Counted from the stretch's first letter, positions 45,990 to 58,970 are shown. The stretch: DNA of 64,000 nt from Cryptomeria japonica (GCF_030272615.1 NC_081415.1:419738257-419802256), one strand, 5' to 3'. The notes: a model not told the origin generated them from the letters alone. Translations and numbers: made by a program.

Positions 45990-45990
45990 A

Positions 45991-48920
45991 AGAGAGCGAC
46001 ATCCTACACAAAGAGCACTAGATCCTGATGGACACATAGCCAGTACTCAAGGGGATCGGTGGGTATGCAAGCATCTCATCCTCCTCGAGAGGGTGGACGG
46101 ATCCAAGTGCAACTAACAAAGAGAGCACTGGATAGCTCATGGACTTACAATTTTGATGACCCTATGGGGATTATATTTCATTGTATTATGATGAGATGCG
46201 TCATTTTTTGATATATATATGAGATGGCTCATGATTTCGGCAGCAATTTATTTATTGTTGTACTTATTATGGACATTTGTTATGGACAGTGATACATTTG
46301 ATGATGGATTTATTATGGTGCATGCTTATGTTTATGTGATGATGATGACTATTATGATGTTACTAACATGTTTGTGATGCAAGATGCATGAATTCATGTA
46401 TATAATGTGTATGTTATGTGGCATTATGATAAGCATGTATGAGATGCTCCTAACATATGGTGTATGTGACATGGATTATATACATGTTCGTGTATATAAT
46501 GCCTATGTGACGTGTTTGTTATTGTGATATGATGATAGAGATACATATGATGATGCCTAAGCTACTATGTATGCATATAGATATATGATGCCTATATGAG
46601 AGACTAACAATTGTGATGGATGCAGGATGAGGAGTTATGATAGAAAGTTGTAATGATTATGATATGTTATGATGCATGATAGCTATAATGCAATGAAAAT
46701 GTGGGAAAGTTGTAATGATTTATGATATACTATGATGCACATTGAATATGTACATGTATGATTGTTTCGATATGAAAATGTGTAATAAGTGTAATGAAAT
46801 TATGTGCAAATGATGATAAAATATAATGCAATGCAATGAAATGTAATAAAATGAGGTAGTGAAGAGGGATCACCTATAAGTGTAACAGTGAAATAGTTGT
46901 ATTGTTTGTGGTGCAACCCAGGTTCAAGTCCCCATCTAAACCAAAGTGATATGTTAATATATTGGTTTGTTCCCACCTTGGTAAGAGAAATTGATGGTGG
47001 TTGATCTTGGCGAATGTGTGAACTAACTAACCGTGCTCGACCCCTGCTGGGCTGGTGTGCTTGTAGACCCTTTTCCTTGTAGTCGTGTGTTGCTCGTGGA
47101 TCCAATTTATCATTGGCATGTGTTGCTCATGGAATTATGTCAGACCCACACGTGTCTTTCATGCATGATGGTTCTATATCGAGCCCTCGCGGGTCTTTCA
47201 CCTCTATTGGTTCATAGTCCTTAATGGGCTACCATGCTCGTGGTTTTGCACTATTGGTCTTGGAGACATAAGGTTGAGGAAGGAACCAAGGAGAGATAAG
47301 GGTATAAGAACGTTGCAAAAACTGAGGATGAGGCCCCTCAACAATGTGGTCTCACTGGTTCATAGCTCCAGTCAAAAACGATTACCAAGCAAAAAAAAAA
47401 TGAGGCAGTGAAATGTAAAATGAATCGTAAATGCTATAATGATATAAGATGCAATGAAAATTAAAATGAATGAAAATGCAATAAGATGAAATGATATGAA
47501 ATGCAATGGTCCTAAAAATAATGATAATATGTGATATCCCTATGGAAACAAAATGTAGCTTAACCTTTATAATGATAATGAAATGGATGAATAAAAATGA
47601 TATAGTGAACTTAAAATGATAATGATAATGTGATGAATGCTAATGAAACCTAAGATAATGTGCAAAATATAATGAAAAGATGCAATTTAAGAAGTGTAAC
47701 CTAAAATAATGCAATCTAACAAATGCATACAAATGGAATGATTATTCAAATAGGGGAGAAAATTTGTGTGATGTTCCAACCAAAATACAATGAAATACAT
47801 AGGGTAGAAGAAGAAGAAGAAGGGAGATGAATAAATAAATTGTAGTCTTCAGGACAAATGGATGAAATGACGAGTGAGGTGAATGAGCGGGTGGATGAGA
47901 TTTGTTGTGTAAGATGTGGAGAGCAAACCTAGTTTTGATATTGCAACAGACGATCTATACCACTGGTTATAAAAGTTAGGATGTTGTCAATATTCGATGC
48001 ATGGATTAGATTCTCAAACAATAGGATATCTCAATGCACACAGGTTCACAAACACTGATGAAGGTGTAAGTGTGAGATTGTTGGATCATACAAGAGAAAT
48101 CACCAAACACGCCATACCACAAAAGATGCCCCAATATACACCAATCCAAGACATACCAAAATATAGGATGATTAAGGTAGCCCCGAATAGGTATAGGCAT
48201 AGGACACAACATAAAAATCAAAGCGAAAAGACCAATCATGCACATGACACACACATGGCCAACTGATATATCTTTCTAAGAGTAGGACATGAATTTGGAT
48301 AGAGTGTCGAACATGGGAAGGATGCATCGCGATAGGCAAGGATAATGGATGTGACTAAAAAGGTGGCAAAAGAATAGGGGATTGTGCCTGAAATGTAGAC
48401 AAGAGCATTTCCCCTTAGATTCGATTAGCATAGTATAGATGGGTGTTTGGTTGATGCGCAAGTCAAGAGAAGCTCACATTAATGGGAAAATCTCAGGATA
48501 ATGGGGGAAAGCTCAGTATGATGGGATAAATCTCAATGTGATGGAAATATCCTTATTCATAGATTGAAATATAGCTCATCATCTCAACGGGAGGAAGAAG
48601 GTGATGGAGCACCAATGAAAGGATATTAGTGGAAGTGGGCTAGGCAAAGAGTTCCCGAACGAAGAGGAGATGGGTGGATAGGCAAAGCAAGGATAAATGG
48701 TGAATTAATGGCTTACATAACTAAAGAGATATGCAAGTGGTGAGGCTAGGTGGCGAATTAATTGCTAACATCACTAAAGAAAGTGGGTGCAGGGGATGGT
48801 TGCAATGTGATGAGCATGAAAAGAGATGGTGGATTAGACTTAGTTAACTTGGTGCCTATGAATATTTTTTCACCAAGTTACTTTCCCATAGCACCACAAA
48901 GTGGTTTTCACTGATGGACG
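45991..48920. other. No gene seen; low-complexity ATG/GAT-rich stretch and decayed G sequence
   Basis: 46150-46800 and 47400-47760 are dominated by ATGATG, TATGATG and AATGCAATGAAATG words. 46005 and 46125 carry two similar ACAAAGAG(AG)CACT..GAT words. 46920-46934 contains GGTTCAAGTCCCC, a good polymerase III B box, with no convincing A box. Short open frames at 47997-48266 are not recognised. Confidence 0.5.
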
Positions 48921-48974
48921 AAAAAAAAAATTATTTTTTTCATTTTTTCAATTTTTTTGTATTTTTACTCTTTT

Positions 48975-50180
48975 TTTTTTCTTTTTTTTTGAAAACTAGG
49001 ATTCCCCGAAGATTGGGCATAAAATTTATTCAATTGAAAGATGTTCATAGGTTCATCCAGGGGGTTCTCCTTCAGGTGCAGCCAGCTGATATGCTCTGGA
49101 ACCATACTTGGTAGTGATGAAATAGGGTCCCAACCAATTAGGCTCAAACTTTCCCTTATTTTCTCAATCTTGAAGATTCCTCTGATTTTCCATAATAACA
49201 AGGTCACTAATGTCAAACTCTTGAGTCTTGACCTTCTTGTTATAGCTGATTCGAAGGCAATTTTGATAAAACCAAAGATGATCTAAGGACTTGAGATGTC
49301 ATTTATCTAACAATTCAAGCTCTTTTAATTTGGCCACTTTGTATTCTTCATCAAGAAGAATGTTCTGCAGGGACACCTAAAGTGAGAGTATCTTGATCTC
49401 AAGGGGGAGGATGGATTCAGAACCAAAGACTATGGAATATAGTGTAAAGCTCATGTAGGGGTATGGATGCTTGTGTGATAGGCCCAAAGGGTGGGGTGGA
49501 GTTACAAGTATCAATCACGACCAACTTTATTGACTGTCTTCTTGAGGATTTTAATGAGAGTTTTGTTTGAAGCCTTGGCTTGACCATTACCCTGTGGGTA
49601 GTATGGAGTGGGAAAGCAATGTTGGATAGCAAATTTTTGGCATAATTCTTTAACATCCTGATTCTTGAAAGATTTTCCATTGTCTGTAATAATAACCTTA
49701 GGTATTCCATAGCGACAAATTAGGTAATTTAGTATAAATTTAGCAATTTGTTTGCTAGTGGTAAAGGTGAGTGGTATGACTTCCACCCACTTGGTGAAGT
49801 ATTTTGTGGTGGTGATTATGAATTTGTGTCCATTAGGTGAGGTGGGATGGATTTTATCGATTAGATCGAGCCCACACTGTGAGAAAATCTAGGGTGTAAT
49901 GAATGGTTGCAGATCCTGAGATGGTGCATGAATTTAATCACCATGTTTCTAACAAGAAACACATTTCTTGATGCGATGATATGCATCTTCTTCCATCGTA
50001 GGTCAGTAGTATCATGTGTGCAAAATCTTCTTAGTCGAGAGTGGGGCCTATTGAGTGTGCCCCACAGATACCTTTGTGTACCTCACGTAATGCTCACTTA
50101 GATTCTTCTTTGTCTAAACACCTAAGGAGGGTTCCATTAAAGTGCCTTGAAAATAGGGTGTCTCCAAGAATAGTGTAACG
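48975..50180 (-). pseudogene. Element G integrase (Ty3/gypsy)
   Basis: Minus-strand order: zinc-binding part with HYVRYTK, YHRIKKCVSC (about 50100-49950); core with CGLDLIDKIHPTSPNGHKFI (about 49875-49815), YFTKWVEVIPL, RYGIPKVIITDNGKSF (about 49710-49665), and HCFPTPYYPQGNGQAKASNK (about 49625-49565); then LDEEYKVAKLKELELLDK and YNKKVKTQEFDISDLV (about 49345-49190) and GPYFITTKYGSRAYQLAAPE (about 49115-49060), the GPY/F module. The order and spacing are typical of plant gypsy elements. The third catalytic residue is Lys in NGQAKA, where the family has Glu. Stops and at least two frame changes make it inactive. Confidence 0.9.
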
Positions 50181-51528
50181 AGCGGATCGACAAATGAAAC
50201 TTTTGCCATAGGTTTCTTAATACCATGGAGAGTCGTGATCAAGAAGGACACACACCATGTAAGACTTAGGGACACTTCTCGGGCACATTAGAATCCCATA
50301 CCCCGACGATCTAGAGATCTTATGAACTAGGGGACATCTATCTTGACAATGAATAGTACAATGTGGGGTGGCTTCGAAGGTCCAACCTCCTTCACCAACA
50401 AGCAAATGGGATTTTGTCCTCTACTAAAAATGGTATCTAGTCAAATTTCGGGGTAATACTGGTGTTTATACATGCGGTGGTTCGCTAAATCAAGAGGCCT
50501 CCCAGCCCTTTGTACAAGGGTTTAACGTGTAATATGGACACTAGAGGAGACATCCATCGGTATAGAACATCAACACCAGGTAGTGATGACTTTCGTCACC
50601 CTCACAAATATTTGTATAGCGGACCAAAAGAGTACCACTTGGGTCATTACCTCTCACCTACCTATTGCATTGGGAGGCAATCCCTCTAAAGAAATACTAA
50701 GTCTTATTCTCAACCACCGAAGAGGGGAGAATACCACAAAATATTTTGGGATCTAACTATGACAAAAAGGGATAGGTGTTGTTTTTTATCACCCAAGCTT
50801 TCACAAGGGGAGAGCATATACCTACTATCTCATGCAAACATGACAAACAAGTTTTATAATTAGTAATGCATGAAACTGGAAATCCTAACATGCACTTACT
50901 GGAAAAAAATAAGTCCTCGACACAGGAATCTACAAAAAAAGTTATTACTTTTTTAGAATATTAGCCTTCGACAATCGAGAAAAGCTGCAAAACTACAAAA
51001 GAGATTAGCAAAATCTTGTCAAAAAAATCTACTAGGGCAGAGATGATGCTCTATCTACACAAACGGTGAAACATAGACGTCAACGCACAACTATAGATGT
51101 CATTTCACCTACTACAGGAAAATAGTTGTCTTTAAAATCAAAATTGTTACAACTTAGATTTACAAAAGCAGAAAAGCTATAATATCCTTAAAAAATATAG
51201 ATCAATAGGAATAGAGAATACTAATTTAATGATTTTTGTTAAAAGTAAAAAAACTTGCATAGGAAATGTCAGAACAGAGACTATGAAACTATCATGCGCA
51301 GACGTCATTTTGTAGGCAAAGATGGTGAAATATAAAACTTCCAAAAAATAGTGTTAACTCCAAAATCTGCAGGGCAGAGACGTCAGTTTTCTAGCCGAGA
51401 TGGTGAAATGCGATCACAGATGTCGATGCAAGGCGGTGACTACGAAGTGAGACTTGTGCGAGCCTTCACAAGAAAACTCACAAAATTGTCAAATAAAAGG
51501 ACTCGAGGTCCCACAAAGCATGCCAAAA
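50181..51528 (-). other. Element G leader, with primer-binding-site position
   Basis: This is non-coding between integrase and the 5' LTR. On the minus strand TTTTGGCATGCTTTGTGGGA directly follows the LTR end (51528 downward), in the place of a TGGCxxC-type primer site. AGACGTC..GATGGTGAAAT words recur near 51060, 51300 and 51380. Confidence 0.55.
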
Positions 51529-52761
51529 TGTGGATGAGGGAAAGTAGGTTAGAAAGACCAAATGCATGCAATATGAAATAAAGCACAATAAAGCATTAAA
51601 GCATACAAACAGTCTTGTTATACCTTCTTTCTTCACCTCCTCCGATTGAGTGGAAAGTAGAATGTGCGCCCTTGATATCCACTTGATTTGCTCCTCGAGG
51701 TGAGAGATGTGCATTGCTCTCCACTACACAACAAATTGATAAGATTGGATTGATGGATGATGGAGAAGCTATAGCAAGATTAGGGCATAATGTGGGTGCA
51801 ATGGATGATTTCTAGACTCAAATGAACAACATGACAATGTAAAAGTGATGGATGATTTGAGAGGGAAGGAGACTCCAATTTATAGATTGGAGGGGCTAAA
51901 ATTGGATGGCCAAGATTGAAGAGGAATGGATGGCTAGGATTGAATGTGAGAGGAGGGAGATTTGAGAGGACAAGTGGGAGATCCAAGAGATTTGTCATAA
52001 AGGTATTTCTTGTCTCCACATTTCTCAAGTACATGGGGAAGAGTTCCCTAAGTACCTTGGGAAAAGAATAATGAAATTTAAAATTCTATGGGAGAGGACA
52101 AAGGGAATTTAAATATCCCAGGAAAGAGGAGGCATGGGGAGAATAAAGGATAAAGGAATTAAAAATTTCTTGGGAAGAGAGGGCATGAGGAAATACAAGG
52201 GATTTGACATTCCTTGAATAAACAAAAGTGGGTGGCATTTAAGATTGGAGGAAGAGATAGGAAAGCCATTTATGGAAAAGAGTTGACCCATCCCTAATCA
52301 AGGTGATTAAGGATGTGCAAATGATTAAGTGGGATAATGAAGGATTAGAAGAAAAGGTAGGACAGTTAGGATGATGAGACATAAGGAGAGAGAATGAGTG
52401 GAGGAATATAAAATTGAAGAATATGTTGATCATGATTAGGGTAGGGTTAATTAGGCCAAATGATGGTGATTAGAAAGGTGATTTGTAGGAATCAAAGGCA
52501 TTAGTTAAGTAATCGATATTAATTAACTAATTAGGATTAGAAGGGAATATTGGCTAAGATTGAGGAATTGAAATAATTCTTAGAAGAATGGAATATAATT
52601 AATTTTGATAAATTAATTATATGGGCTTAGGTGACAAAATTGATTATAATAAAATTTAATTAATTTTGAAAAGGGGGAGGACCGGCATAATTAATATAAT
52701 TAATTATGTGAAAAAGGCTAAATTAATTAGATATTAATTTAACTAATTTTAGGCGTCTACA
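51529..52761 (-). repeat. Element G 5' LTR
   Basis: On the minus strand it runs from TGTAGACGCCTAAAATTAG (52761) to CTCATCCACA (51529). It is the partner of 41111-42358. Confidence 0.92.
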
Positions 52762-54018
52762 ACACTAATATAGATGGATGAGTAAATGTTTGTAGTTGTG
52801 ATAGGAGTTGTTGGATGTGGTTGGGATGTTATTGTCATTCAAGAGGTATCAAAAGCATATGAGATGTGTTATCTTTCTCTTTGATATTTTGGATTTATAA
52901 AGTTTTTGGTTTTTAATCATTTATTCTAAATGAGGAAAATAAATCACATTTAATCTATTTATTAGAAATGAACAAATTATTTTAACTTTAATCCTATCAA
53001 ATAAAATTAAATGGTTATATGATCTCTTTTTCCAAATCTTATGGATAAATGAAGTGCAAATAAATTAATTGAGTAAAACAAATAATTAATTAAGCGTGCC
53101 TAATTAATTTCATGTCGTTAATTAGTTTTGAAGTGAACCGTTAAAATAAACTTAAATTCGACTTTCTATTAAAAAAGGTGAGAGAGAGAGCGGTCAATTG
53201 TTGTTCTAAAAATTATATTTGTAGAATAATAAATGCATAATAAACAATACAAATTTTCAAGGGACGTGTCATTGCAAATTCCTTTGTTAATATGAGTAAA
53301 TCAAGAGTTCCCTATGGTTTGATTCCTTTGAAAATCATCCTAGAGCTCTTTCAAAAAACATGAGATGGGTGCAAAGGTTCTTCAAAATAAATCTTAGAGG
53401 AAGATCTTCATGAAATTAAAATAATCATTATTTTTTTGTTGTATGCTAAGAGGATTAATTCATAGCAAATAATAGAATTTGTTCTTAATATAATCACATT
53501 TCTATAGAGGCACATTCAAACAAATGTAAAGAATCAAAGTATCGGGTTTAAATCATGAATAGATTTAGTTCGAACAACTAGATCTAATTGGATTTTGATT
53601 TGTGACAATAATAAAAAAATGTAATCTTAAATCTAATAAACAAGAATACAAATCTATGCAACCTTGTATTCAACCTTATTGAAGAAAGACAATAGCAAAA
53701 GCTAATCTAAGAAATAACAAATCATATAGTAACTAATATAAATAAAATTAAATCTAAATAAAACAAGAAATAATAAATAATATAGTAACTAATATAAATA
53801 AACAATAAATCCACACTCAAAGCTATGTGCTACGCATGTAGAGCTAGGTTGGCATGAGAATGTAATCCCAAGAAATCAATCACCAAGGTAAGATGAGGTT
53901 GATAAGGGAGGTTTAAATAATTAATAAAGGTCTTAAGGAAATTTGTGGTAGATTTTATGGATCCTTTCAAATTACTTACCATTGTATGTTTTGTATGCAA
54001 ACATTATTTTTGGATTAT

Positions 54019-54834
54019 TGTTGGGATTAAGGTATTTCAATTGTAAAGTCCAAATATGTTTATTTAATCATTTATTTTATTTTCCACCCATTTTAGAAGT
54101 CATAAAGTTTAGTAGGCATAGGTTGCTATGTTGGGACTATGACAAATTTTCATTATGACTATGATGATTAGTAGTTCAGTGGAAGAGTCATGGAGAGTGA
54201 TTTTTTTGTAACTAGTATTTATGGTGGAGTTTACCTTTTACAAGTGGTGTGAGGTAAGGAATGTGCCTATTCTTGATCATGGTAATTTATATGTTGTACA
54301 TGCATTGTGATTGGCAAGTTGATCGTTATGGATGAGATAAGTGTCATTGCTTTGGAAGTTGTTATGTGCAATGTGTCATGGGATTAGCAAGATGTTGTTT
54401 ATGACACAATTTACGTCTTAGGCATTGAAGATAGTTTTGGAAACCATGAGTGCCTACCTCTTTGTGTTGAGATCTATATATATGTTGATGTCATAGTTTC
54501 TTTCATGATATGGGTTGATTAAATTATAAGATGTTATTACGCTACCAAGATTGCTCTAGAATTATCTATTGTTGTAGCTACTCATGCAGAGAAATGGCTT
54601 TGTGCATTGTATTTGTTGGTTATTGATGATATTATTGAATCTAGGTTAGTGTGGGTTTTTTCTTGAAAGGGTTTTCCTACGTAAATCTCGTATTATGAGT
54701 TAATTTGTTTAAATCTGAATTTGCATGTGTCTATCTAATTTGTAATAGTTAAAGGGTTTGTAAGAAATTTTTGCATTCACTTTCCTATTAGATTTAGAAT
54801 TTGGAAGCATTATTTTACACTTTGCTTTCATTCA
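54019..54834 (+). repeat. Element I 5' LTR
   Basis: It starts TGTTGGGATTAAGG and ends GCTTTCATTCA. TATATATATG at about 54476. Confidence 0.9.
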
Positions 54835-54835
54835 A

Positions 54836-54848
54836 TTAGCATCAAAGC
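54836..54848 (+). other. Primer-binding site of element I, decayed
   Basis: TTAGCATCAAAGC is two to three changes from TTGGTATCAGAGC. Confidence 0.7.
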
Positions 54849-54981
54849 CCAACCAACTTTGTTATTATTGTTGGGTTGAAGGATTTTTTTGTGTTGACCT
54901 AGTTTCAATGGGAGTTTTGTAGATGAAGATCTCATAACCTTGTTGCAGCTCTAAGATAGCAAGCACATCGAGTAGAATAAA

Positions 54982-55670
54982 GATGAAGTTTAATGGTGGC
55001 AGTTTTGAGTTGTGGAAACTCAAAATGGATGATATGCTTGTACATAGAGATCTATGGGTTGTGGTTTCTTCGATGAAATCCTAAACTACACCACAAGATG
55101 TATGGGATACAATAGATTGAAAAGCCAAGGGTTTGATCAGACTGGCTAATTTTGTGCTCCTAAATGTCCATGAAGAGAAGACTACAACTAAGTTTTGGAA
55201 GAAACTTGGTGATATTTATCATGGAAAATCCTTGGCAAATAAGTTATTCCTAAGAAATAAGTTGTATTCTCTAAGGATGGAGGAAGGAGGAAGGAGGATC
55301 CATTGCGAATCACATGAATGCATTTAACATGCTAGTTACCCATTTGGGTTTTGTCAATTCAAGATTGGTGAAAAAGAAAAATGAATGCTTATGTTATTTT
55401 CTTTGTCAAACTCATGGGGTCGCCTTGTGACGGCTATTGGAAGCACAACAACCACTTTCAAGATGGAGGATGTCGTTGCTTTAGTTGTTATTTGAAGAGA
55501 TGCGAAGGAAATCTTTTGAGATGGCTAAGGAGGCCCTGGTTGCTTGTGGTAGAATGATAGAGAAAGGCAAGAAGAAGGACAAGAAGAGTAAATCCAAGTC
55601 TCCTAGTCAAAAGTCCAAGACAAAATGTTAGAATTGTAGCAAATTTGGTCATTTCTAAAAAGAGTGTAAG
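54982..55670 (+). pseudogene. Element I gag
   Basis: ATG 54982 reads MKFNGGSFELWKLKMDDML, the copia gag opening. Then come ANFVLLNVHEEKTTTKFWKK and ANKLFLRNKLYSLRMEEGG, the capsid-like helices. Frame changes follow. A CCHC knuckle C-stop-NCSKFGHF-stop-KEC lies near 55630, in a lysine-rich tail. Confidence 0.88.
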
Positions 55671-55739
55671 GAGGAGAAGAAAAAGAAAGGTAAAAAAGAT
55701 TTATTTAATTCTAGCTCTAAAAAATCCTCTCAAGATAAA

Positions 55740-58700
55740 GTAGTCTTTTGTTCGCATCCTTAGCAAAACATGCATCAAAAGATGTGTGGTTAATAGATTC
55801 AAGTGCCTCTTTCCACATGACCTCTCACAAAGGTTGGTTTTGAAAGTATGAAGAGTTTGATGGTGGGAAGGTGTATCTAGGTGATGACTCTCACCTAAAG
55901 GTTGTTAGTCGTGGAAGAGTCAAGATTTGATTCCTTGATGGAAAGGTGAAGGCAATTGATGGTGTCCTACGTATCCATGGTTTGGCACAAAACCTACTTT
56001 TAGTTAGCAAGTTGAGTGATGTAGGTGTGTAGGTTGTTTTCTCGAGTGGTGGATGTAAGATGACAAGAGGTTCTATGGTGCTTGCTAAGATGTTCAAATT
56101 GGCGCCTTGTATAAGTTGGATGCATGCACAATTCAGTGCAATAGTGCTTCTATGAAGTCCAAGAAAAGGACTTTGGACTCTTCATCCTCATCATCAAATC
56201 AAGAAGATTGTTGTTTCTACATCTGATGGTCGTGCTTTCTAGGTACCTAAGGGTGCAAATGCTTTGGAGATGAAGCTCCTAGCTGAGAAGACAATGTTGT
56301 GGCACCAAAGACTTGGCCACATTGGTGAGAAGGATCTTAGAGCCTTGAAAAAAAAGTGCCTTGTTGAAGGCCTTAATGACTATAATCTCAAATTTAACTT
56401 TTGTGAACATTGTGTTTATGGTAAACAACACCATGTTTCTTTTTATTCTAGTTTTCATGTCTTATGGGGTTTTGGATTATATTCATTCGGATGTGTTTGG
56501 TCCTATTAATGTTCTTTCAATATCTAGATCTGTGTATTTTGTCTCTTTCATACATGACTATAGTAGGACATTTGTGTATTTCCTCAGTAAATCTAAATAT
56601 TTTACTCAATTTAAGGAATTCATATCCTTGGTTGAAAATCATATTGGTAGGAAAATTAAATGTACGAGGACTAACAATGGTGGTGAGTTTTGTTTGGAAA
56701 AATTCTACAGGTTTTGTAAGGACCATTGGATTGAAAAACACAAAACAACTCCATACACCTCACAACAAAATAGAATTGAAAAAAGGACAAACATAATATT
56801 GATGGAGATGGCTAAGAGTATTTTGAATGGTGTTGAGATTGAACAAAAGTTTTGAGTTTAAGTTGTAGCCACTGCATGTAATTTGATTAATAGATCTCCT
56901 ACTTTGACACTAGTTGAAAAGACACTCATGAAGGTGTGGTTTGGTAAGAAGCCCTCATTGAGACATCTCAGAGTCTTTGGTTGATGCATATGCACGTGTC
57001 AAGTGAGAAAATATCAAAATTGGAGAACAAGGTGGTTACGTGTATCTTCATTAACTATGGTGTCAATGTGAAAGGTTACAAGATTTGGGATCTAGTTGCA
57101 GAGAAGGTGCTCTATAGTAGAAGTATGATCTTTCGTGAGTTGAAACCTTCAACTGTTGATTTGTGGCTAGAGAAGAAAGAAAAATAGAAAAAGCAGGTAG
57201 TTCAAGTAACACCTAATTTGAGGACCTGATAATGAGGAGAGCTCAAGCAACTTTGAAAGTTTTGAAGATGAGTTAGAACTTGAACCTCGGCAATTGAGGT
57301 CTACTTGTGATAGGCAGCAACCTAATACATATAAATTAGTCACCAAAAAGGTTTGGATATTCTTTGTTGGATTACAGTTGCATATTTTCTTTGATCGGTA
57401 ACACTGAAGAGTTGATGAGCCTAGGACTATTAGAGAGTCTATGGGTATGCATGATGTAGATTCCTAGATGGAAGCCAAGAATGAAGAGATGGTTTCATTG
57501 AAGAAGAATGCTTCTTTGGGTCTGGTACCTTTGATTGATGGACATAAACCCGTTAGTTGTAAATGGGTGTTCAAGAAGAAACAGGGTCCATATAGCGGTG
57601 TTGAGAAGCATAAAGCAAGGTTGATCGCGAAGGGATATTCTCAAGTGGAAGGAATTGGTTATGGTGAGATATTCTCTCATGTAGCTAAGCCGACATCCAT
57701 TCGATTATTGTTATCAATTGCAACAACTTATGACTTGGAAGTCAAGTAGATGGATGTGAAGACAATGTTCTTTAACGATGATTTGGAGGAAATTTCCAGG
57801 TCATAGCTAGAGTTTTCCACTGAAAAAGGTAAAGAGAACCTTGTTTGTAAGTTGAAGAAATCTTTGTATGATTTGAAACGGTCTCCTAGAATGTGCTATC
57901 AAAATTTCAACACATGTGTTGTCTTCAGGATTTCTAAGGTCTAAATCTAACCATGATGTGTATCATAAATTTTGTCACATTCTTATCATAGTCCTATATG
58001 TGAATGATATGTTGTTTAGTGGGAATGGTGAAAGAATGATTTTAGATTTGAAGTCTTAGTTAGTAGCACAATTTGAGATGAAAGATCTAGGTGTGACAAG
58101 ATATATTCTTGGGATTGAGATCATCAAAGATAGAGCTAGCATAAAGCTTTGGATGAGATAGAGTAAGTATGTTAACTGTGTTAGAGAGATTCAACATGAT
58201 AGCTTGCAAGTAGTTAGTTGTTTTAGTATTACAAGGGATGAAGCTTTATGTGGAGGATTGTCCAAAATCTCTTATTGAGATGGAGGACATATCTAAATTA
58301 CCTTATGTGAGTGTTGTTGGCAACTTAATGTATGTTATGGTCTATACTAGACCAAACATTGCTTAAACAATGAGAGTCCTTAATTGGTTTATGGCTAATC
58401 GTGGAAGGGTGCATTGGGATGCAATTAAGAGTGTTCAAGTATTTAAGGAGTACTTATGAGTATTCCTTGTTTTTATAGTTATCCTATTGGACCTCAGCAT
58501 TCAATTTGCATCCATGGATATGTGGATTCAAATTGGGTAGGTGACATTGACAATAAACGATTCACCAATGGATATGTTTTCACGATGCTTGGTGGTGTTT
58601 TTAGTTGGATAAGTAAGTGATAGGTTGTAGTTCGCTTTGTCCAGTACTAATGCAGAGTACATGGTAGCTACTTATGCTTGTAAGGAAGTCATCTGGCTTA

Positions 58701-58970
58701 AGAGATTGTGTTTTAATATTGGTTTTGATGAAGGTCAAATTACTATCTGTGGTGTGATAGCCAAAGTGCTATTTGTTTATCAAAGAATCCTACTTTCCAT
58801 GAAAGAACAAAATGCATTGATGTAAATTTTCACTTTGTTCATGATATGGTGGAAGATGGAAAGGTGAAAATCGAAAAAGTTGATACTTTGGCAAATGTTG
58901 CAAAAGCATTGACAAAGTCAGTGAACAATAAGAATTTCAAATGGTGTGTCAGTTGTCCCTTGGGCCTTTG
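55740..58970 (+). pseudogene. Element I pol: protease, integrase, reverse transcriptase, RNase H
   Basis: Protease: WLIDSSASFHMTSH (about 55790), Ser replacing the Gly of DSGA. Pre-integrase: MLWHQRLGHIGEKDLRALKK and CEHCVYGKQHHVSF (56290-56440). Integrase core: LDYIHSDVFGPI, HDYSRTFVYFL, RTNNGGEFC (Asn for the second catalytic Asp) and SQQNRIEKRTN (Lys for the Glu). Reverse transcriptase: CKWVFKKK, HKARLIAKGYSQVEGIGYGE and IRLLLSIATTYDLEVK (57550-57750), then MDVKTMFFNDDLEE and LCKLKKSLYDLK-type blocks. RNase H: GYVDSNWVGDIDNKRFTNGY (about 58515) and SSTNAEYMVATYACKEVIWL (58637-58700). Frame shifts are frequent after 57750. The proteins would carry out the whole copia cycle; none can work now. 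Confidence 0.92.

Larger units (their letters stand above)
43031..45990 (+). mobile_element. Element B: truncated relative of element A inside G
   Basis: A 5' LTR, an initiator-Met primer site, a coiled-coil and zinc-knuckle gag and the start of a second ORF are present in the same order as in element A. The sequence changes abruptly after 45989, within the second ORF. No 3' LTR of B was found in the rest of the window. Confidence 0.7.
41111..52761 (-). mobile_element. Element G: Ty3/gypsy retrotransposon, internally deleted
   Basis: LTRs of 1248 bp (41111-42358) and 1233 bp (51529-52761) are very similar and both start, on the minus strand, TGTAGACNCCTAAAATTA. The target duplication ACACT is exact (41106-41110 and 52762-52766). 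A polypurine tract precedes the downstream LTR. Coding is limited to integrase (48975-50180). The leader (50180-51528) joins it directly, so gag, protease, reverse transcriptase and RNase H are gone. Element B is inserted in the 3' part. Confidence 0.9.

Noticed and set aside
46150-47760. Satellite array
   Set aside because: ATGATG-type words are abundant but there is no constant unit length or phase; low complexity explains them.
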